Below, piece after piece: positions 1 through 7,945 of a stretch of DNA of 64,000 nt. The number at the start of each line of letters is the position of its first letter. Position 1 is the stretch's first letter. The DNA is from Kerstersia gyiorum (GTDB taxonomy: Bacteria; Pseudomonadota; Gammaproteobacteria; Burkholderiales; Burkholderiaceae_B): positions 372,001-436,000 of the forward strand of contig NZ_SGWZ01000001.1 of the NCBI RefSeq assembly GCF_004216755.1. The letters run 5' to 3'. A model generated the notes under the pieces. It saw only the letters and a list, made by a program, of their open reading frames with translations. It had not been told where the DNA came from and searched no databases. A program made the translations under genes and the position numbers.

Positions 1-240
1 GGTCAACCCGCCGATGACGGCCACGGCCAGCCCGGCGAGCAGGCAGGCCTGCCAGACGGGCATCTGGGCATCATTGAAGCAAAAGGCGGCGAGCAGGCCG
101 CCCATCATGACCCATTCGCCCTGCGCGAAATTCAACGCGCCGGTGCTCTTGAAAATGATGTTGAAGCCGACGGCGATCAGGGCATAGATACTGCCTGTGC
201 CCAGACCGGAAAGAATGATTTGCAGGGTGGAACTGTCCAC
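1..240 (-). CDS. livH: Branched-chain amino acid-type ABC transporter permease (LivH family), partial
   Basis: The N-terminal 80 residues are visible; the gene runs off the left edge. The protein is the inner-membrane permease of a LivFGHMK-type importer. The segment STLQIILSGLGTGSIYALIA, then an alanine/phenylalanine-rich stretch with ALNFAQGEWVMMGG, is the typical start of LivH. The start is GTG at 240, with AGGA at 249-252 eight bases upstream; the nearby ATG is out of frame. It lies 91 bp downstream of the matching periplasmic binding protein. The rest of the transporter (livM, livG, livF) is expected beyond the edge. Substrate cannot be told from sequence. Confidence 0.88.
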   Translation of the reverse strand, partial: MDSSTLQIILSGLGTGSIYALIAVGFNIIFKSTGALNFAQGEWVMMGGLLAAFCFNDAQMPVWQACLLAGLAVAVIGGLT

Positions 241-331
241 GGTGGCAATCCTGGCATGTGGGGCCATGCCCCGGCCTGCCGCGTGCAGCCGGCCGGGGCA
301 TGGCGGCAAGGCCGGTAGCGGCCCTGCGCGG

Positions 332-1486
332 TTACTGATAGTCGTGCAGGCGGAAGGCGCCGTCTTCCCAGTTGATCAGGACGATGTCACTCTTGGACAG
401 CCCGGAATGGCGCTCCGGCGAAAAGTTGAAGCTGCCGCCCACGCCATGGAAATCCTGGATCTGTTCCAGGGCCTGCCGCGTCTTTTCCTTGTCGCCCTGG
501 CTGGTTTGCAGCGCGTGGCGCGCCAGTTGGATGGCGTCATAGGTTTGCGCTACATACTGGTTGGGCTTGCGGCCGTACCTGGCTTCGAACTTGCGCGTCA
601 ATTCCTCGATGGCAGCCTTCTGGCTGTCGCTGTCCGGCAGGTCGGCCCCGACAGGGAATTTCACCGAAACCAGCAGGACGTTGCTGGCGCTATCGCCCGC
701 CAGCTCCATGTATTTCTGCGACACGAAGCCGTAGCTGTGGATCAGCTCGCGGTCTGTCAGGCCCAACTGCGTCGCCTGCTTGTTGAAGATGACGCCGGCG
801 GGTGTCACAGTCCAGCACAGGACGGCCTGGGCATCGCTGTTCTTGATGCGTGTCAGTTGCGGCGTCAGGTCGGTATCGCTGGGGGCGAAGGCTTCGAAGC
901 TGACCGTCAGCCCCAGTTCGGGGGCCAGGCGCTTGAGTTCTTCGGCTGCGGCCTGGCCGAAACCGCTGGTGTCATGCAGCAGCGCGACGCGGGTAATGCC
1001 TTTCTTGTCGAAGTAGTCCTTCAGGCGTTCGAACACTTGGCGGTCGTCCACCGTGCTTTTGAATGCCCAGGGCCGTTGCGCCACCGGATCGACGATGGAC
1101 AGCGCGCCTTCCGTGGAAATGAACGGGGTTTTGGCCTGGGCGCTCAAGGGCACCATCGCCAGTGCGATGCCGCTCATGTTGCCGCCGCCGACGATGATGT
1201 CCACCTTGTCCTGGGACAGCAGGCGGCGGGTGGCCGTCAGGGCCTTGTTGGTCTGGCTCTCGGCGTCGTAGAAGACCCACTGCACCGGGTGGCCGTCTAT
1301 GCCGCCTGCCGCATTGATTTCTTCGATGGCGATTTCCATCCCGGCCTTCATGTCTTCGCCCAGGAAGGCGGCGGGGCCGGTGGTCGAAAGGATCGTGCCG
1401 ATGCGGTAGGTGTCGGCAGCCATGGCAGAAGCGCCGAAGGCGAGGGTGGTGGCCAGCAGGCCGCGCAGCAGGAATTTGTAGGACAT
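332..1486 (-). CDS. livK: Periplasmic substrate-binding protein of a Liv-type ABC transporter
   Basis: A 384-residue type I periplasmic binding protein (Peripla_BP_6 family) that delivers amino acids or related compounds to the permease encoded next. The start chosen is ATG 1486 (MSYKFLLRGLL...), because it opens a clear Sec signal peptide ending near ASAMAA; a longer in-frame extension to 1597 would bury the signal. No good Shine-Dalgarno is seen before this ATG. Family hallmarks include a GTILSTTGPAAFLGED opening, a HDTSGFGQAAAEELKRL hinge-side helix and NQYVAQTYDAIQLARHAL near the C-terminus. Many such proteins in Alcaligenaceae bind aromatic or other non-leucine ligands, so livK is a family symbol only. 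Confidence 0.87.
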   Translation of the reverse strand: MSYKFLLRGLLATTLAFGASAMAADTYRIGTILSTTGPAAFLGEDMKAGMEIAIEEINAAGGIDGHPVQWVFYDAESQTNKALTATRRLLSQDKVDIIVGGGNMSGIALAMVPLSAQAKTPFISTEGALSIVDPVAQRPWAFKSTVDDRQVFERLKDYFDKKGITRVALLHDTSGFGQAAAEELKRLAPELGLTVSFEAFAPSDTDLTPQLTRIKNSDAQAVLCWTVTPAGVIFNKQATQLGLTDRELIHSYGFVSQKYMELAGDSASNVLLVSVKFPVGADLPDSDSQKAAIEELTRKFEARYGRKPNQYVAQTYDAIQLARHALQTSQGDKEKTRQALEQIQDFHGVGGSFNFSPERHSGLSKSDIVLINWEDGAFRLHDYQ

Positions 1487-1532
1487 GGCTAGGACCGAAG
1501 GAAAAGGCAGGGAACGGCGGGCAGGCGCCCGG

Positions 1533-1940
1533 TCAGGCAAGGACGCGCAAGGTAACGGGGGCGCCCCGGGAAAGCGAACCGTAGATCGGACACACATCGG
1601 TGAAGACTTGCACCAGTTCCTCCGCCTGGGCCTGGGTCAGGCCGGAGAAGCGGTACTTGAGCTCGATATAGCGGTAGTGGCCGGGGCGGGTTTCATCGGC
1701 TTCGCACTGGGCGTGGATTTCCAGCCCGTAGTGCAGCCAGCCCCGGCGCCGTGCCTCGTCGTCGATGACGGCGTGGGAACAGGTTTGCAACGCGCCCAGC
1801 AGTAATTCGGCGGCTTGCCAGGCCTGGCCCTGGCCGCCGCGGCCGGGGGAGGCATCGACCACCAGGTGCTGGTCGCGGGCGTTGAGCAGGAAGCGGCCGG
1901 CCTGGGCCGAAAGGCGGCTGGTGCTGTCTATGGTTGCCAT
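1533..1940 (-). CDS. OsmC/Ohr family protein
   Basis: A 135-residue protein of the OsmC/Ohr fold, thiol peroxidases or related redox proteins that reduce organic hydroperoxides. Both family cysteines are present: one in LQTCSHAVIDDEARRRG, the other in VFTDVCPIYGSLSRG. It lies 14 bp downstream of the flavin monooxygenase and 46 bp upstream of the binding-protein gene, so it is probably in the same leftward operon. A detoxifying role for peroxide or a reactive product made by the monooxygenase is an inference from context. Subfamily (OsmC, Ohr or YhfA) cannot be fixed by eye. Confidence 0.85.
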   Translation of the reverse strand: MATIDSTSRLSAQAGRFLLNARDQHLVVDASPGRGGQGQAWQAAELLLGALQTCSHAVIDDEARRRGWLHYGLEIHAQCEADETRPGHYRYIELKYRFSGLTQAQAEELVQVFTDVCPIYGSLSRGAPVTLRVLA

Positions 1941-1954
1941 GGTGCTTCCTGTGT

Positions 1955-3292
1955 TCAGCGGCGTTCCGGGCGAGCCAGCCCGAGATGGTCACGCAGCGTC
2001 GTGCCCTTGTATTCCTTGCGGAACAGGCCCAGGTCCTGCAACTGCGGGATGACCAGGCGCACGAAGCTTTCCAGGCCGCCGGGAAGATAGGGCACCTGGA
2101 TCATGAAGCCGTCGCAGGCGCGGGCCTCGTACCAGTGGCGCAGGTTCTCCGTCACTTTGTCGGCTGCGCCGACGAAATCGCGCAACGGGCCGATGCCATA
2201 GCGGTGGCCCAGTTCGCGCAGGCCGATGCCGCTGCGGCGCGTGAGCTCCGCCACTTCCTTGTAATGGCCCTGCACCCCAGGGACATCCAGTTCCGGCAGG
2301 ACGGCGTCCTGTTCGAACTGGGACAGGTCTATGTCCAGGTGGTAGGAGAGCGTGGAGAGCCCGGCATCCGGGTCGGTCAGGTCCTTGAGCAGCCGTTCCT
2401 GTTCCAGGGCGATGGTTTCGGTCTCGCCGACGATGGGCACGATGCCCGGCAGGATCTTCAGCGTGTCCGGGTCGCGGCCATGGCTGCGTGCGCGTTCCTT
2501 CATTTCGGCATAGAACGCCTGGGCGGAATCCAGCGAGGAATGGGTGACGAAAATCACATCGGCCCAGCGTGCGGCGAAATCGCGGCCACGGCCGGAGGCG
2601 CCGGCCTGAATGAAGACCGGGCGGCCTTGCGGCGGGCGGCTGACATTCAGCGGGCCCTGCACCGAAAACCACTTGCCCTGGTGGTCGATAGAACGAACCT
2701 TGGCGGGGTCGGCAAACAGCGGCCCTTGCTTGTCCAGCACCAGGGCGTCGTCCGCCCAGCTGTCCCACAGCTCACAGGCCACTTCCACGAATTCTTCCGC
2801 GCGGTCATAGCGCTCGTCGCGGCTGAGCTGGTCCTGGCGGCCGAAGTTGGCTGCCTCGGCCTGCTGGAACGACGTCACGATATTCCAGGCGGAGCGGCCG
2901 GCGCTCAGGTGGTCCAGCGTGGCCAGCGAACGCGCCACGGTATATGGATCGAAATAGGAGGTCGAAATCGTGCTGGCCAGGCCTAGGTGGCGCGTGCTGC
3001 CGGCAATGAGTGCCAGCACTGTCATCGGGTCCAGCCGCAGCGCGCCCAGCGCGCCGAACTTGAGCTGGCTTTCCAGGCTGCCGCCGTGGCGCCGGGGAAT
3101 TGCCAGGATATCCGCCAGGAACAGCATGTCGAAGCGGCCCTGCTCGAGCAGTTGGCCGAGCTGGGTGTAATAGCTTGCGGAGAGCAGATGGGTGTCGGCA
3201 GCAGGGTGGCGCCAGCCGCCATGAACGCCGGAAACCGGCCCGGCAAGTGCAAACGCTGCCAAATGCATGGCCGAATCGCGGGAGGTAGTCAT
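1955..3292 (-). CDS. LLM-class flavin-dependent monooxygenase (NtaA/SnaA/DszA type)
   Basis: A 445-residue bacterial-luciferase-like monooxygenase. Features of the NtaA/SnaA/DszA/SoxA group, which use FMNH2 delivered by a separate reductase, are visible: the N-terminal FDMLFLADILA strand, GSTRHLGLASTISTSYFDPY, the DHLSAGRSAWNIVTS motif, and RPVFIQAGASGRGRDFAARWADV near the middle. Known members oxidise nitrilotriacetate/EDTA, dibenzothiophene sulfone or sulfonates; the substrate here is unknown. It is first in a leftward operon with an OsmC-like protein and a Liv-type importer, which suggests uptake and oxidation of one imported compound. The partner flavin reductase is not in the window. Confidence 0.88.
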   Translation of the reverse strand: MTTSRDSAMHLAAFALAGPVSGVHGGWRHPAADTHLLSASYYTQLGQLLEQGRFDMLFLADILAIPRRHGGSLESQLKFGALGALRLDPMTVLALIAGSTRHLGLASTISTSYFDPYTVARSLATLDHLSAGRSAWNIVTSFQQAEAANFGRQDQLSRDERYDRAEEFVEVACELWDSWADDALVLDKQGPLFADPAKVRSIDHQGKWFSVQGPLNVSRPPQGRPVFIQAGASGRGRDFAARWADVIFVTHSSLDSAQAFYAEMKERARSHGRDPDTLKILPGIVPIVGETETIALEQERLLKDLTDPDAGLSTLSYHLDIDLSQFEQDAVLPELDVPGVQGHYKEVAELTRRSGIGLRELGHRYGIGPLRDFVGAADKVTENLRHWYEARACDGFMIQVPYLPGGLESFVRLVIPQLQDLGLFRKEYKGTTLRDHLGLARPERR

Positions 3293-4386
3293 GGGGAAAG
3301 CCTGAAAGCGTAAAAGCGGCGTGCCGGGGCCATTTCACGACCGGAAAAGACAGGTCTGGCTTGATGCGGTGAACGTTGCGCCGGCGGGCACGGATGAACT
3401 GGAACCGATCATATCAACGGCCAGCTTTTGCAATCAGACGGAGTGGAAATAAGAAAATATAGAACTGTTATGTACTGACTTTTTGTTATATGAATCAGCT
3501 GCTTGGCCTGACAGGGGCGCATGCCGGACGATCCGGCAAGAGGCAACGATGCGCGATTCGCAGGCCAGACAGGCCGTGCACAGGCCGGTGAGCTGTTGCA
3601 AGGTTGCGCGTACCCGCTGCATGGCTTCGGTCATGCGGCATGTTTCCATGCCATGGAATCAATTCCGATATCAATGATTGCCTGGCTGGCAAGATAATGA
3701 TCCCAAACTGGCAATTTCCAATCTGCGTATCTGTCTTGTCGTCATTTTCTGGGAGATACATTCCTGGAAATTCCCTGCGTGGCGAGGAACGAAAATCTTC
3801 GGAAATAATTGCCGTTGAAATGGCAGCGGTATCTTTCGGGCTGTACTGATCTCAGTGAGTTGAAAAAGATAATGGGTTTCACTTGCCTGGTGAACCGGCT
3901 ATTTTGTTCTGGATACGGGAATCAGTCATTGTCGGTATACCGGTGACGCGTCTGGCAGAAGGACTGACGGCAAAGCCTGTCATCTCGTCAGGCAGGGCTG
4001 AGGAAGGTGCCTTGAACTGCGTTTCGGCCGCATGGGCGCAGTGAGTTGGTGCGGTGAAGGCAGCTTGAGATTCACTGGTGAAACGGCAGCCGTGTCAGTG
4101 TCGTTTCATGAAGTTTCAGTAAGTTCCCGGATATTTTCCGGCCTTTTTGATTTGTGTCATGAATTGACGCTTGTTTATCTGGAAATCTCGGCGTTCAGGT
4201 CGTTGTGAATATTTCTGGAATACTGTTTTTATTAAAATTGCGACAGGTTGTGCGATATTTTCAATTCATGGCAATTACGCATTTCTGCTATTTGTTTTTG
4301 ACTGTACATTAGGCATTGATCTGCCTGCCAGGAAAAAGGGCTGGCAGAAATTCCCACCCTTATTATCCGGAACAGTCGGAGTTAAA
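3293..4386. other. 1.1-kb intergenic region, no gene recognised
   Basis: Between two divergent operons. It is visibly richer in A+T than the flanking genes (notably 3425-3520 and 4140-4330) and holds only short open frames without recognisable products or good ribosome sites. Two TTCAC/GTGAA inverted repeats occur (3878-3894 with a 7-bp spacer; 4071-4082 with a 2-bp spacer) and might be operators for one of the flanking operons. An upstream in-frame extension of the decarboxylase frame to 4171 has no SD and no homologous N-terminus, so it is treated as non-coding. Confidence 0.5.
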
Positions 4387-6021
4387 ATGTCAGACAAAAC
4401 GATCCGTGACGTGACTTTTCAACTGCTGCGAGACCTGGGCCTGACGACGATGTTCGGCAATCCCGGCTCCACCGAGGAAACCTTTCTTAAGGATTTCCCC
4501 GAAGACTTCCGCTACATCCAGACCCTGCATGAGTCTTCTGCGGTTGGCGCCGCGGACGGCTTTGCACAGGCGACGCGCCGCCCCGCGATCGTGAACGTGC
4601 ATACATCGGCCGGATTGAGTAATGCGATGAGCAATATCCTGACGGCATCGCAGAACAAGACGCCGCTGATCATCACGGCCGGCAACCAGACGCGCGATAT
4701 GCTGCTGATGGAGCCCTGGCTGACCAACGTGGAACCGTCGCTGCTGCCCAAGCCCTGGGTCAAGTGGAGCTACGAACCGGTGCGCGCCGAAGACGTACCG
4801 GCCGCGTTCATGCGCGCCTATGCGATGGCCATGCAGCCTCCGGCTGGCCCAGTGTTCCTGTCCATTCCGCTGGATGATTGGGACAAGCCTGCTGCCGGTC
4901 CGGCTGTCGTCCGGTCAGTCACGACCCGCATCGCGCCTGATCCCGACCGTATCGCGGAATTTGCACAGGCCCTGTCGCGTGCCAGTAATCCCGCCCTGAT
5001 CTACGGTTCTGCCATTGCGCGTGGCGATGGCTGGCAACAGGCGATTGCGTTGGCGGAAAAGCTGCAGGCCCATGTGTATGCCGCACCAGCCTCTGAACGT
5101 CCGCCGTTCCCGGAAACCCATCCGCTTTATAGCGGCGGCCTGCCGTTCGCCATCGGGCCTTTGTCCAGGAAACTCAAGGGCCATGACCTAGCCATCGTCA
5201 TCGGCGCGCCGGTATTCCGCTATTACCCCTATGTGGAAGGCGACTACCTGCCGGAAGGCCTGCGCCTGCTGCATATTACCGACGACCCGTCCGAATCCGG
5301 CCGCGCGCCGGTGGGCGACAGCCTGCTGGGCGATGCCGTGCTGTCCCTGGAGGCCCTGGAAAAGCTGGTCGCGGGCCGTTCCGCGCCTGCAACGCCGGTC
5401 ATGCGCCAGCCGCACGGCCTGGCGCCGCATCCGGCGGCCAGCGCCGAAACTGCCGGCCAGGGGGAAACCTTGTCGGCGCTGACGCTGTTCCAGGCCCTGC
5501 GCGCCGCTACCCCTGCGGAAACCGTCCTGGTGGAGGAGTCCCCGTCCAACCTGGGTGAACTGCATACGGCCTGGCCGGTGGACCGCCCGGATTCGTTCTA
5601 TACCTTTGCCAGCGGCAGCCTGGGCTGGAACCTGCCGGCCAGTGTCGGCCTGGCGCTGGCAGAGCGCGACAGCGGGCGCAACCGCCCCGTGCTGGCCATT
5701 ATTGGCGACGGCTCGTTCCAGTATTCCATCCAGGGGCTATGGACGGCGGTCCAGCACGAGCTGCCCATCCTGTTCGTCGTGCCGCGTAATGGCCAGTACG
5801 GCATCCTCAAGTCGTTTGCCGAACTCGAGCAAACCCCGGGCGTGCCCGGCCTGGACTTGCCTGGCCTGGATTTCGTCGCGCTGGCCAACGGCTATGGCGC
5901 CCATGGCGTGCGGGCCACTACCACAGATGAAATCCGCGCCGTGTGCACCGAGGCATTCAGCCGCAAGGGCCCGACGGTGCTGGAAGTGCCGGTGCTGCCA
6001 ACCATTCCGCCCCTGCTCTGA
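4387..6021 (+). CDS. mdlC: Benzoylformate decarboxylase-type ThDP enzyme
   Basis: A 544-residue thiamine-diphosphate enzyme closely following the Pseudomonas putida benzoylformate decarboxylase (528 aa) along its length. The catalytic set is conserved with a +2 shift: Ser28 in GNPGST, Glu49 in TLHESSAVG and His72 in NVHTSAG correspond to Ser26, Glu47 and His70, and the second histidine appears in PETHPLY. The ThDP/Mg motif runs from IGDGSFQYSI to RNGQYGIL; the enzyme from P. putida has NNGTYGAL there. The start at 4387 follows a CGGAG ribosome site by six bases. The reaction would be a 2-oxo-arylacetate to aldehyde plus CO2. No mandelate dehydrogenase or racemase is nearby, so the true substrate is open. 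Confidence 0.9.
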   Translation: MSDKTIRDVTFQLLRDLGLTTMFGNPGSTEETFLKDFPEDFRYIQTLHESSAVGAADGFAQATRRPAIVNVHTSAGLSNAMSNILTASQNKTPLIITAGNQTRDMLLMEPWLTNVEPSLLPKPWVKWSYEPVRAEDVPAAFMRAYAMAMQPPAGPVFLSIPLDDWDKPAAGPAVVRSVTTRIAPDPDRIAEFAQALSRASNPALIYGSAIARGDGWQQAIALAEKLQAHVYAAPASERPPFPETHPLYSGGLPFAIGPLSRKLKGHDLAIVIGAPVFRYYPYVEGDYLPEGLRLLHITDDPSESGRAPVGDSLLGDAVLSLEALEKLVAGRSAPATPVMRQPHGLAPHPAASAETAGQGETLSALTLFQALRAATPAETVLVEESPSNLGELHTAWPVDRPDSFYTFASGSLGWNLPASVGLALAERDSGRNRPVLAIIGDGSFQYSIQGLWTAVQHELPILFVVPRNGQYGILKSFAELEQTPGVPGLDLPGLDFVALANGYGAHGVRATTTDEIRAVCTEAFSRKGPTVLEVPVLPTIPPLL

Positions 6022-6165
6022 TCCTGCTCGCAGCCTGAGGGCACAGGCCGGCAGCATAGGCTGCCGGCCGCGCCTGGCGGCACGCATCCGGCCTGCCTTC
6101 CCTGACGGGGGCAGGCCGGGCTTGCGCGTGCCTTCTTCCTCCCTCCCGAACGGAGATCCACCGTC

Positions 6166-7110
6166 ATGTTGGAAACCATCGTCACCGCCTTGCTGCCCAT
6201 CGTCGTCACCCTGATGCTGGGTTACTTCGCTGGCTGGGAACGCAGCTTTTCGCAGGACCAGGCGACCGTGCTCAACCGCATGGTCATGCTGTATGCCTTG
6301 CCCCTCATGCTGTTCGCCGGCATTCTCAGTACGCCGCTGGCTGCCATCACGCAGAATGTGCCGCTGTTCGTCTGGACAGCCGTCGGCATGGTCGGCGGCC
6401 TGGTCATCGTGTTTGCGCTATCGCTGCTTGTGTTCCGGTCCACGGCGCAGCTTGCAGCGCTGCGCGCCATCGCCATCGCCGGCCCGGCCGTGCCTTTCAT
6501 CGGCACGCCGGTGCTGGGCGTGCTCTATCCCAACAACGCCGATATCGCCATCGCCACCGGCAGCCTGTTGATGAATCTGGTACAGGTACCGCTTGCACTG
6601 ATCTTCCTGGTCGGCAACAAACAGGAAGCCGGCGCAGCCAAGAAAAGCGCCCTGGCCATTGCTGGCGACAGCCTGCTCAACGCCATCAGGCAACCGGTGG
6701 TCTGGGCGCCCGTGCTGGCCTTCATCCTGCTGCTGGCCGGCCTGGAACTGCCGCGTTCGCTGAAGGGCTCGTTTACTCTGCTGGGCCAGGCCACGGGCGG
6801 CGTCGCGCTGTTTGCCGTCGGTATCGTGCTGTTCTCGCAGAAGGTCAGCCTTTCCTTGCCGGTCATCATCAACGTCATCGGCAAGAACCTGATCCTGCCC
6901 GGCATCATCCTGGCCATCATGCTGGCGGTAGGCGTGCCGCCAGTCGAACGCGGCCTGGTCGCCGTCACGCTGGCCATTCCCACCGCCTCCATCGCCGTGA
7001 TCTTCGCCGTGGAATACAAGTGCGGCACCCAGGAAATGGCCTCGACGCTGTTCTGGAGCACCATCCTGTCAATTCTGACGATGGGGCTTTTCATCTGGCT
7101 GACGGCCTGA
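6166..7110 (+). CDS. AEC (auxin efflux carrier) family transporter
   Basis: A 314-residue integral membrane protein with about ten hydrophobic segments, of the AEC family that includes the malonate carrier MdcF. It begins with TALLPIVVTLMLGYFAGW and ends with the FWSTILSILTMGLFIW segment typical of the family. GGAG precedes ATG 6166. It is 144 bp downstream of the decarboxylase on the same strand and before the first terminator, so co-transcription is likely. It may import a carboxylic acid substrate of the decarboxylase or export a product; that is inference. Confidence 0.87.
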   Translation: MLETIVTALLPIVVTLMLGYFAGWERSFSQDQATVLNRMVMLYALPLMLFAGILSTPLAAITQNVPLFVWTAVGMVGGLVIVFALSLLVFRSTAQLAALRAIAIAGPAVPFIGTPVLGVLYPNNADIAIATGSLLMNLVQVPLALIFLVGNKQEAGAAKKSALAIAGDSLLNAIRQPVVWAPVLAFILLLAGLELPRSLKGSFTLLGQATGGVALFAVGIVLFSQKVSLSLPVIINVIGKNLILPGIILAIMLAVGVPPVERGLVAVTLAIPTASIAVIFAVEYKCGTQEMASTLFWSTILSILTMGLFIWLTA

Positions 7111-7154
7111 CACACAAGGGCCTGCCGCTGAAGGAGGCAGGAGGCTTTCGTCAG

Positions 7155-7194
7155 AAAATAACCCGCGTCAGCTTTCTGATGCGGGTTATTTTTG
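7155..7194. terminator. Strong hairpin terminator, probably bidirectional
   Basis: AATAACCCGC (7157-7166) pairs perfectly with GCGGGTTATT (7181-7190), extended inward by TCAG/CTGA, and the right arm runs on into TTT; the mirror strand also has a T-rich tail. It closes the decarboxylase-AEC transcript from the left. Because the ancestral tRNA-Thr 3' end would have lain at about 7209 before element insertion, the same hairpin may once have terminated the leftward tRNA transcript. Confidence 0.85.
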
Positions 7195-7208
7195 CGTGAA
7201 TCTTTTGG

Positions 7209-7220
7209 GGCGAAAGGAAT
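7209..7220. repeat. att core copy 1 (chromosome/element junction)
   Basis: GGCGAAAGGAAT, identical to the T-arm/acceptor part of tRNA-Thr at 23198-23209 and to the middle copy at 7818-7829. To the left is ordinary chromosome, to the right the distal element end, so this is the far attachment junction. The match is short (12 bp) on its own; the repeated context on the right side supports it. Confidence 0.65.
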
Positions 7221-7278
7221 GAAACAGTGGTTTGAAAGCTACGTAATTTCTATGTTTGGTGGTTTTAATTTTAAAAAG

Positions 7279-7286
7279 TACCGTCA
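7279..7286 (+). repeat. Integrase arm-type site candidate (remnant, distal end)
   Basis: TACCGTCA, 59 bp inside the att core copy 1. The same octamer lies at the same distance inside the middle att (7888-7895), and again near the integrase gene (23070-23087). Repeated short sites at both ends of a tyrosine-recombinase element are the usual arm-type integrase sites; the function here is inferred. Confidence 0.5.
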
Positions 7287-7324
7287 CAGGTAGGTGGCTG
7301 GGGATTCTGCTGGGTGTCAGGACA

Positions 7325-7651
7325 TCAGTTTTTCTCAGCATGTGATGCCGGCGACGTAATGCCCGGATCCGACGGGTTTACGCTAGGCGTCGCTAGCACG
7401 GTGCTGGCTGCGAGCGTTGCCTTGTCGCGCAATACTCGGGCTTTACCGATTCGAGTATGGATCACTTGCGAACGAGGCATAGGTGGCGTGCCGCCTGCCA
7501 GTGCCGTAGTCTGGTTGGTAAAGTCTTCGTCAATCGCGATCCAGGACTCGCAGATCCGCATTTCGTCGTCGTGCTGTTTGGCCAGCTTGTAGGTCGGTAC
7601 ACCGTCGACATTGGCCTGCAGGCCCGCCTGCATGCGTAGCTTGCCTAGGGT
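7325..7651 (-). pseudogene. C-terminal fragment of a DUF4236 gene, internally deleted
   Basis: Encodes about 108 residues homologous to the C-terminal part of the intact gene at 7946-8932 (TLGKLRMQAGLQANVDG versus TLGELRMQAGLQANVDG, and ICESWIAIDEDFTNQT versus ICESWIAIDEDFANQT). The N-terminal DUF4236 domain and membrane segments are missing, and about 45 codons are deleted in frame between PTYKLA and KQHDDE. At the DNA level this deletion joins two TGGC tetramers, which suggests microhomology. The frame is open to 7714 but sequence upstream of 7651 belongs to the integrase-end material. Probably not functional. Confidence 0.75.
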
Positions 7652-7690
7652 AATGGTATCTTGCGGCTGGGTTGATGGTTTTTCATCGGA

Positions 7691-7722
7691 TACCATCAAA
7701 AATGCCAGTGGCAATGATGGTA
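7691..7722. repeat. Diverged inverted arm-site pair (remnant, integrase end)
   Basis: TACCATCA (7691-7698) faces TGATGGTA (7715-7722). The equivalent position at the intact integrase end has TACCGTCA facing TGACGGTA (23070-23087). The one-base difference in both arms suggests the remnant comes from a related but not identical element. Confidence 0.4.
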
Positions 7723-7747
7723 TGGCAAGACTCTGTTGGAGACAAAA

Positions 7748-7778
7748 AAACCCGCAGAGCCAGCGCTGGTGCGGGTTT
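7748..7778. terminator. Hairpin terminator copy in the remnant integrase end
   Basis: AAACCCGC (7748-7755) pairs with GCGGGTTT (7771-7778), enclosing a second perfect palindrome CCAGCGCTGG. Runs of A on the left give a T-tract on the minus strand. A near-identical hairpin sits at 23127-23157 just downstream of tRNA-Thr, so this is the copy left at the remnant's integrase end. Confidence 0.7.
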
Positions 7779-7817
7779 GTATGCTGCTGTGGACTGCTGG
7801 GAATGCTGATATGGTGC

Positions 7818-7829
7818 GGCGAAAGGAAT
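7818..7829. repeat. att core copy 2 (element/element junction)
   Basis: GGCGAAAGGAAT. Left of it the sequence matches the integrase-end flank of tRNA-Thr (GACTGCTGGGAAT then ATGGTGC), right of it the distal end (GAATGAAATAGTG, like GAATGAAACAGTG after copy 1). This is the configuration expected between two tandem integrated elements. Confidence 0.75.
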
Positions 7830-7887
7830 GAAATAGTGCCTTGTGAGTGGCTTTATCGCTATATTTTGTTGTTTCGTTAGGAAAATA

Positions 7888-7907
7888 TACCGTCAAAAAT
7901 ACCGTCA
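7888..7907 (+). repeat. Two integrase arm-type site candidates (distal end)
   Basis: TACCGTCA at 7888-7895 and again at 7900-7907, a 12-bp period, close to one helical turn. The first lies 59 bp from the att core, as in the remnant. They match the inverted pair at 23070-23087 beside the integrase gene. Confidence 0.55.
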
Positions 7908-7945
7908 GATGTTTTGCGCTGGGGATTTTGTAGGGTCGCTGGACA

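Larger units (their letters stand above)
7209..7829. mobile_element. Remnant (A) of an integrated element, tandem to the larger element
   Basis: A 0.6-kb stretch bounded by two att-like cores. Its left part (core, then TACCGTCA at 7279, then a DUF4236 gene tail) mirrors the distal end of the large element at 7818 onward, with the arm site at the same 59-bp distance from the core. Its right part (7715-7829) mirrors the integrase end at 23080-23209, including the same CCCGC hairpin. Both ends of an element are therefore present but everything between them is missing. This is best read as a deleted older copy sharing an att site with the element that follows. Confidence 0.7.

Noticed and set aside
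197..1492. Long rightward open frame opposite livK
   Set aside because: It lies fully antisense to a well-conserved binding-protein gene, has no homologous content and is a by-product of high-GC codon use.
4171..4386. N-terminal extension of the decarboxylase
   Set aside because: 72 extra codons without a ribosome site or similarity; ATG 4387 has CGGAG at the right distance and gives the family start.
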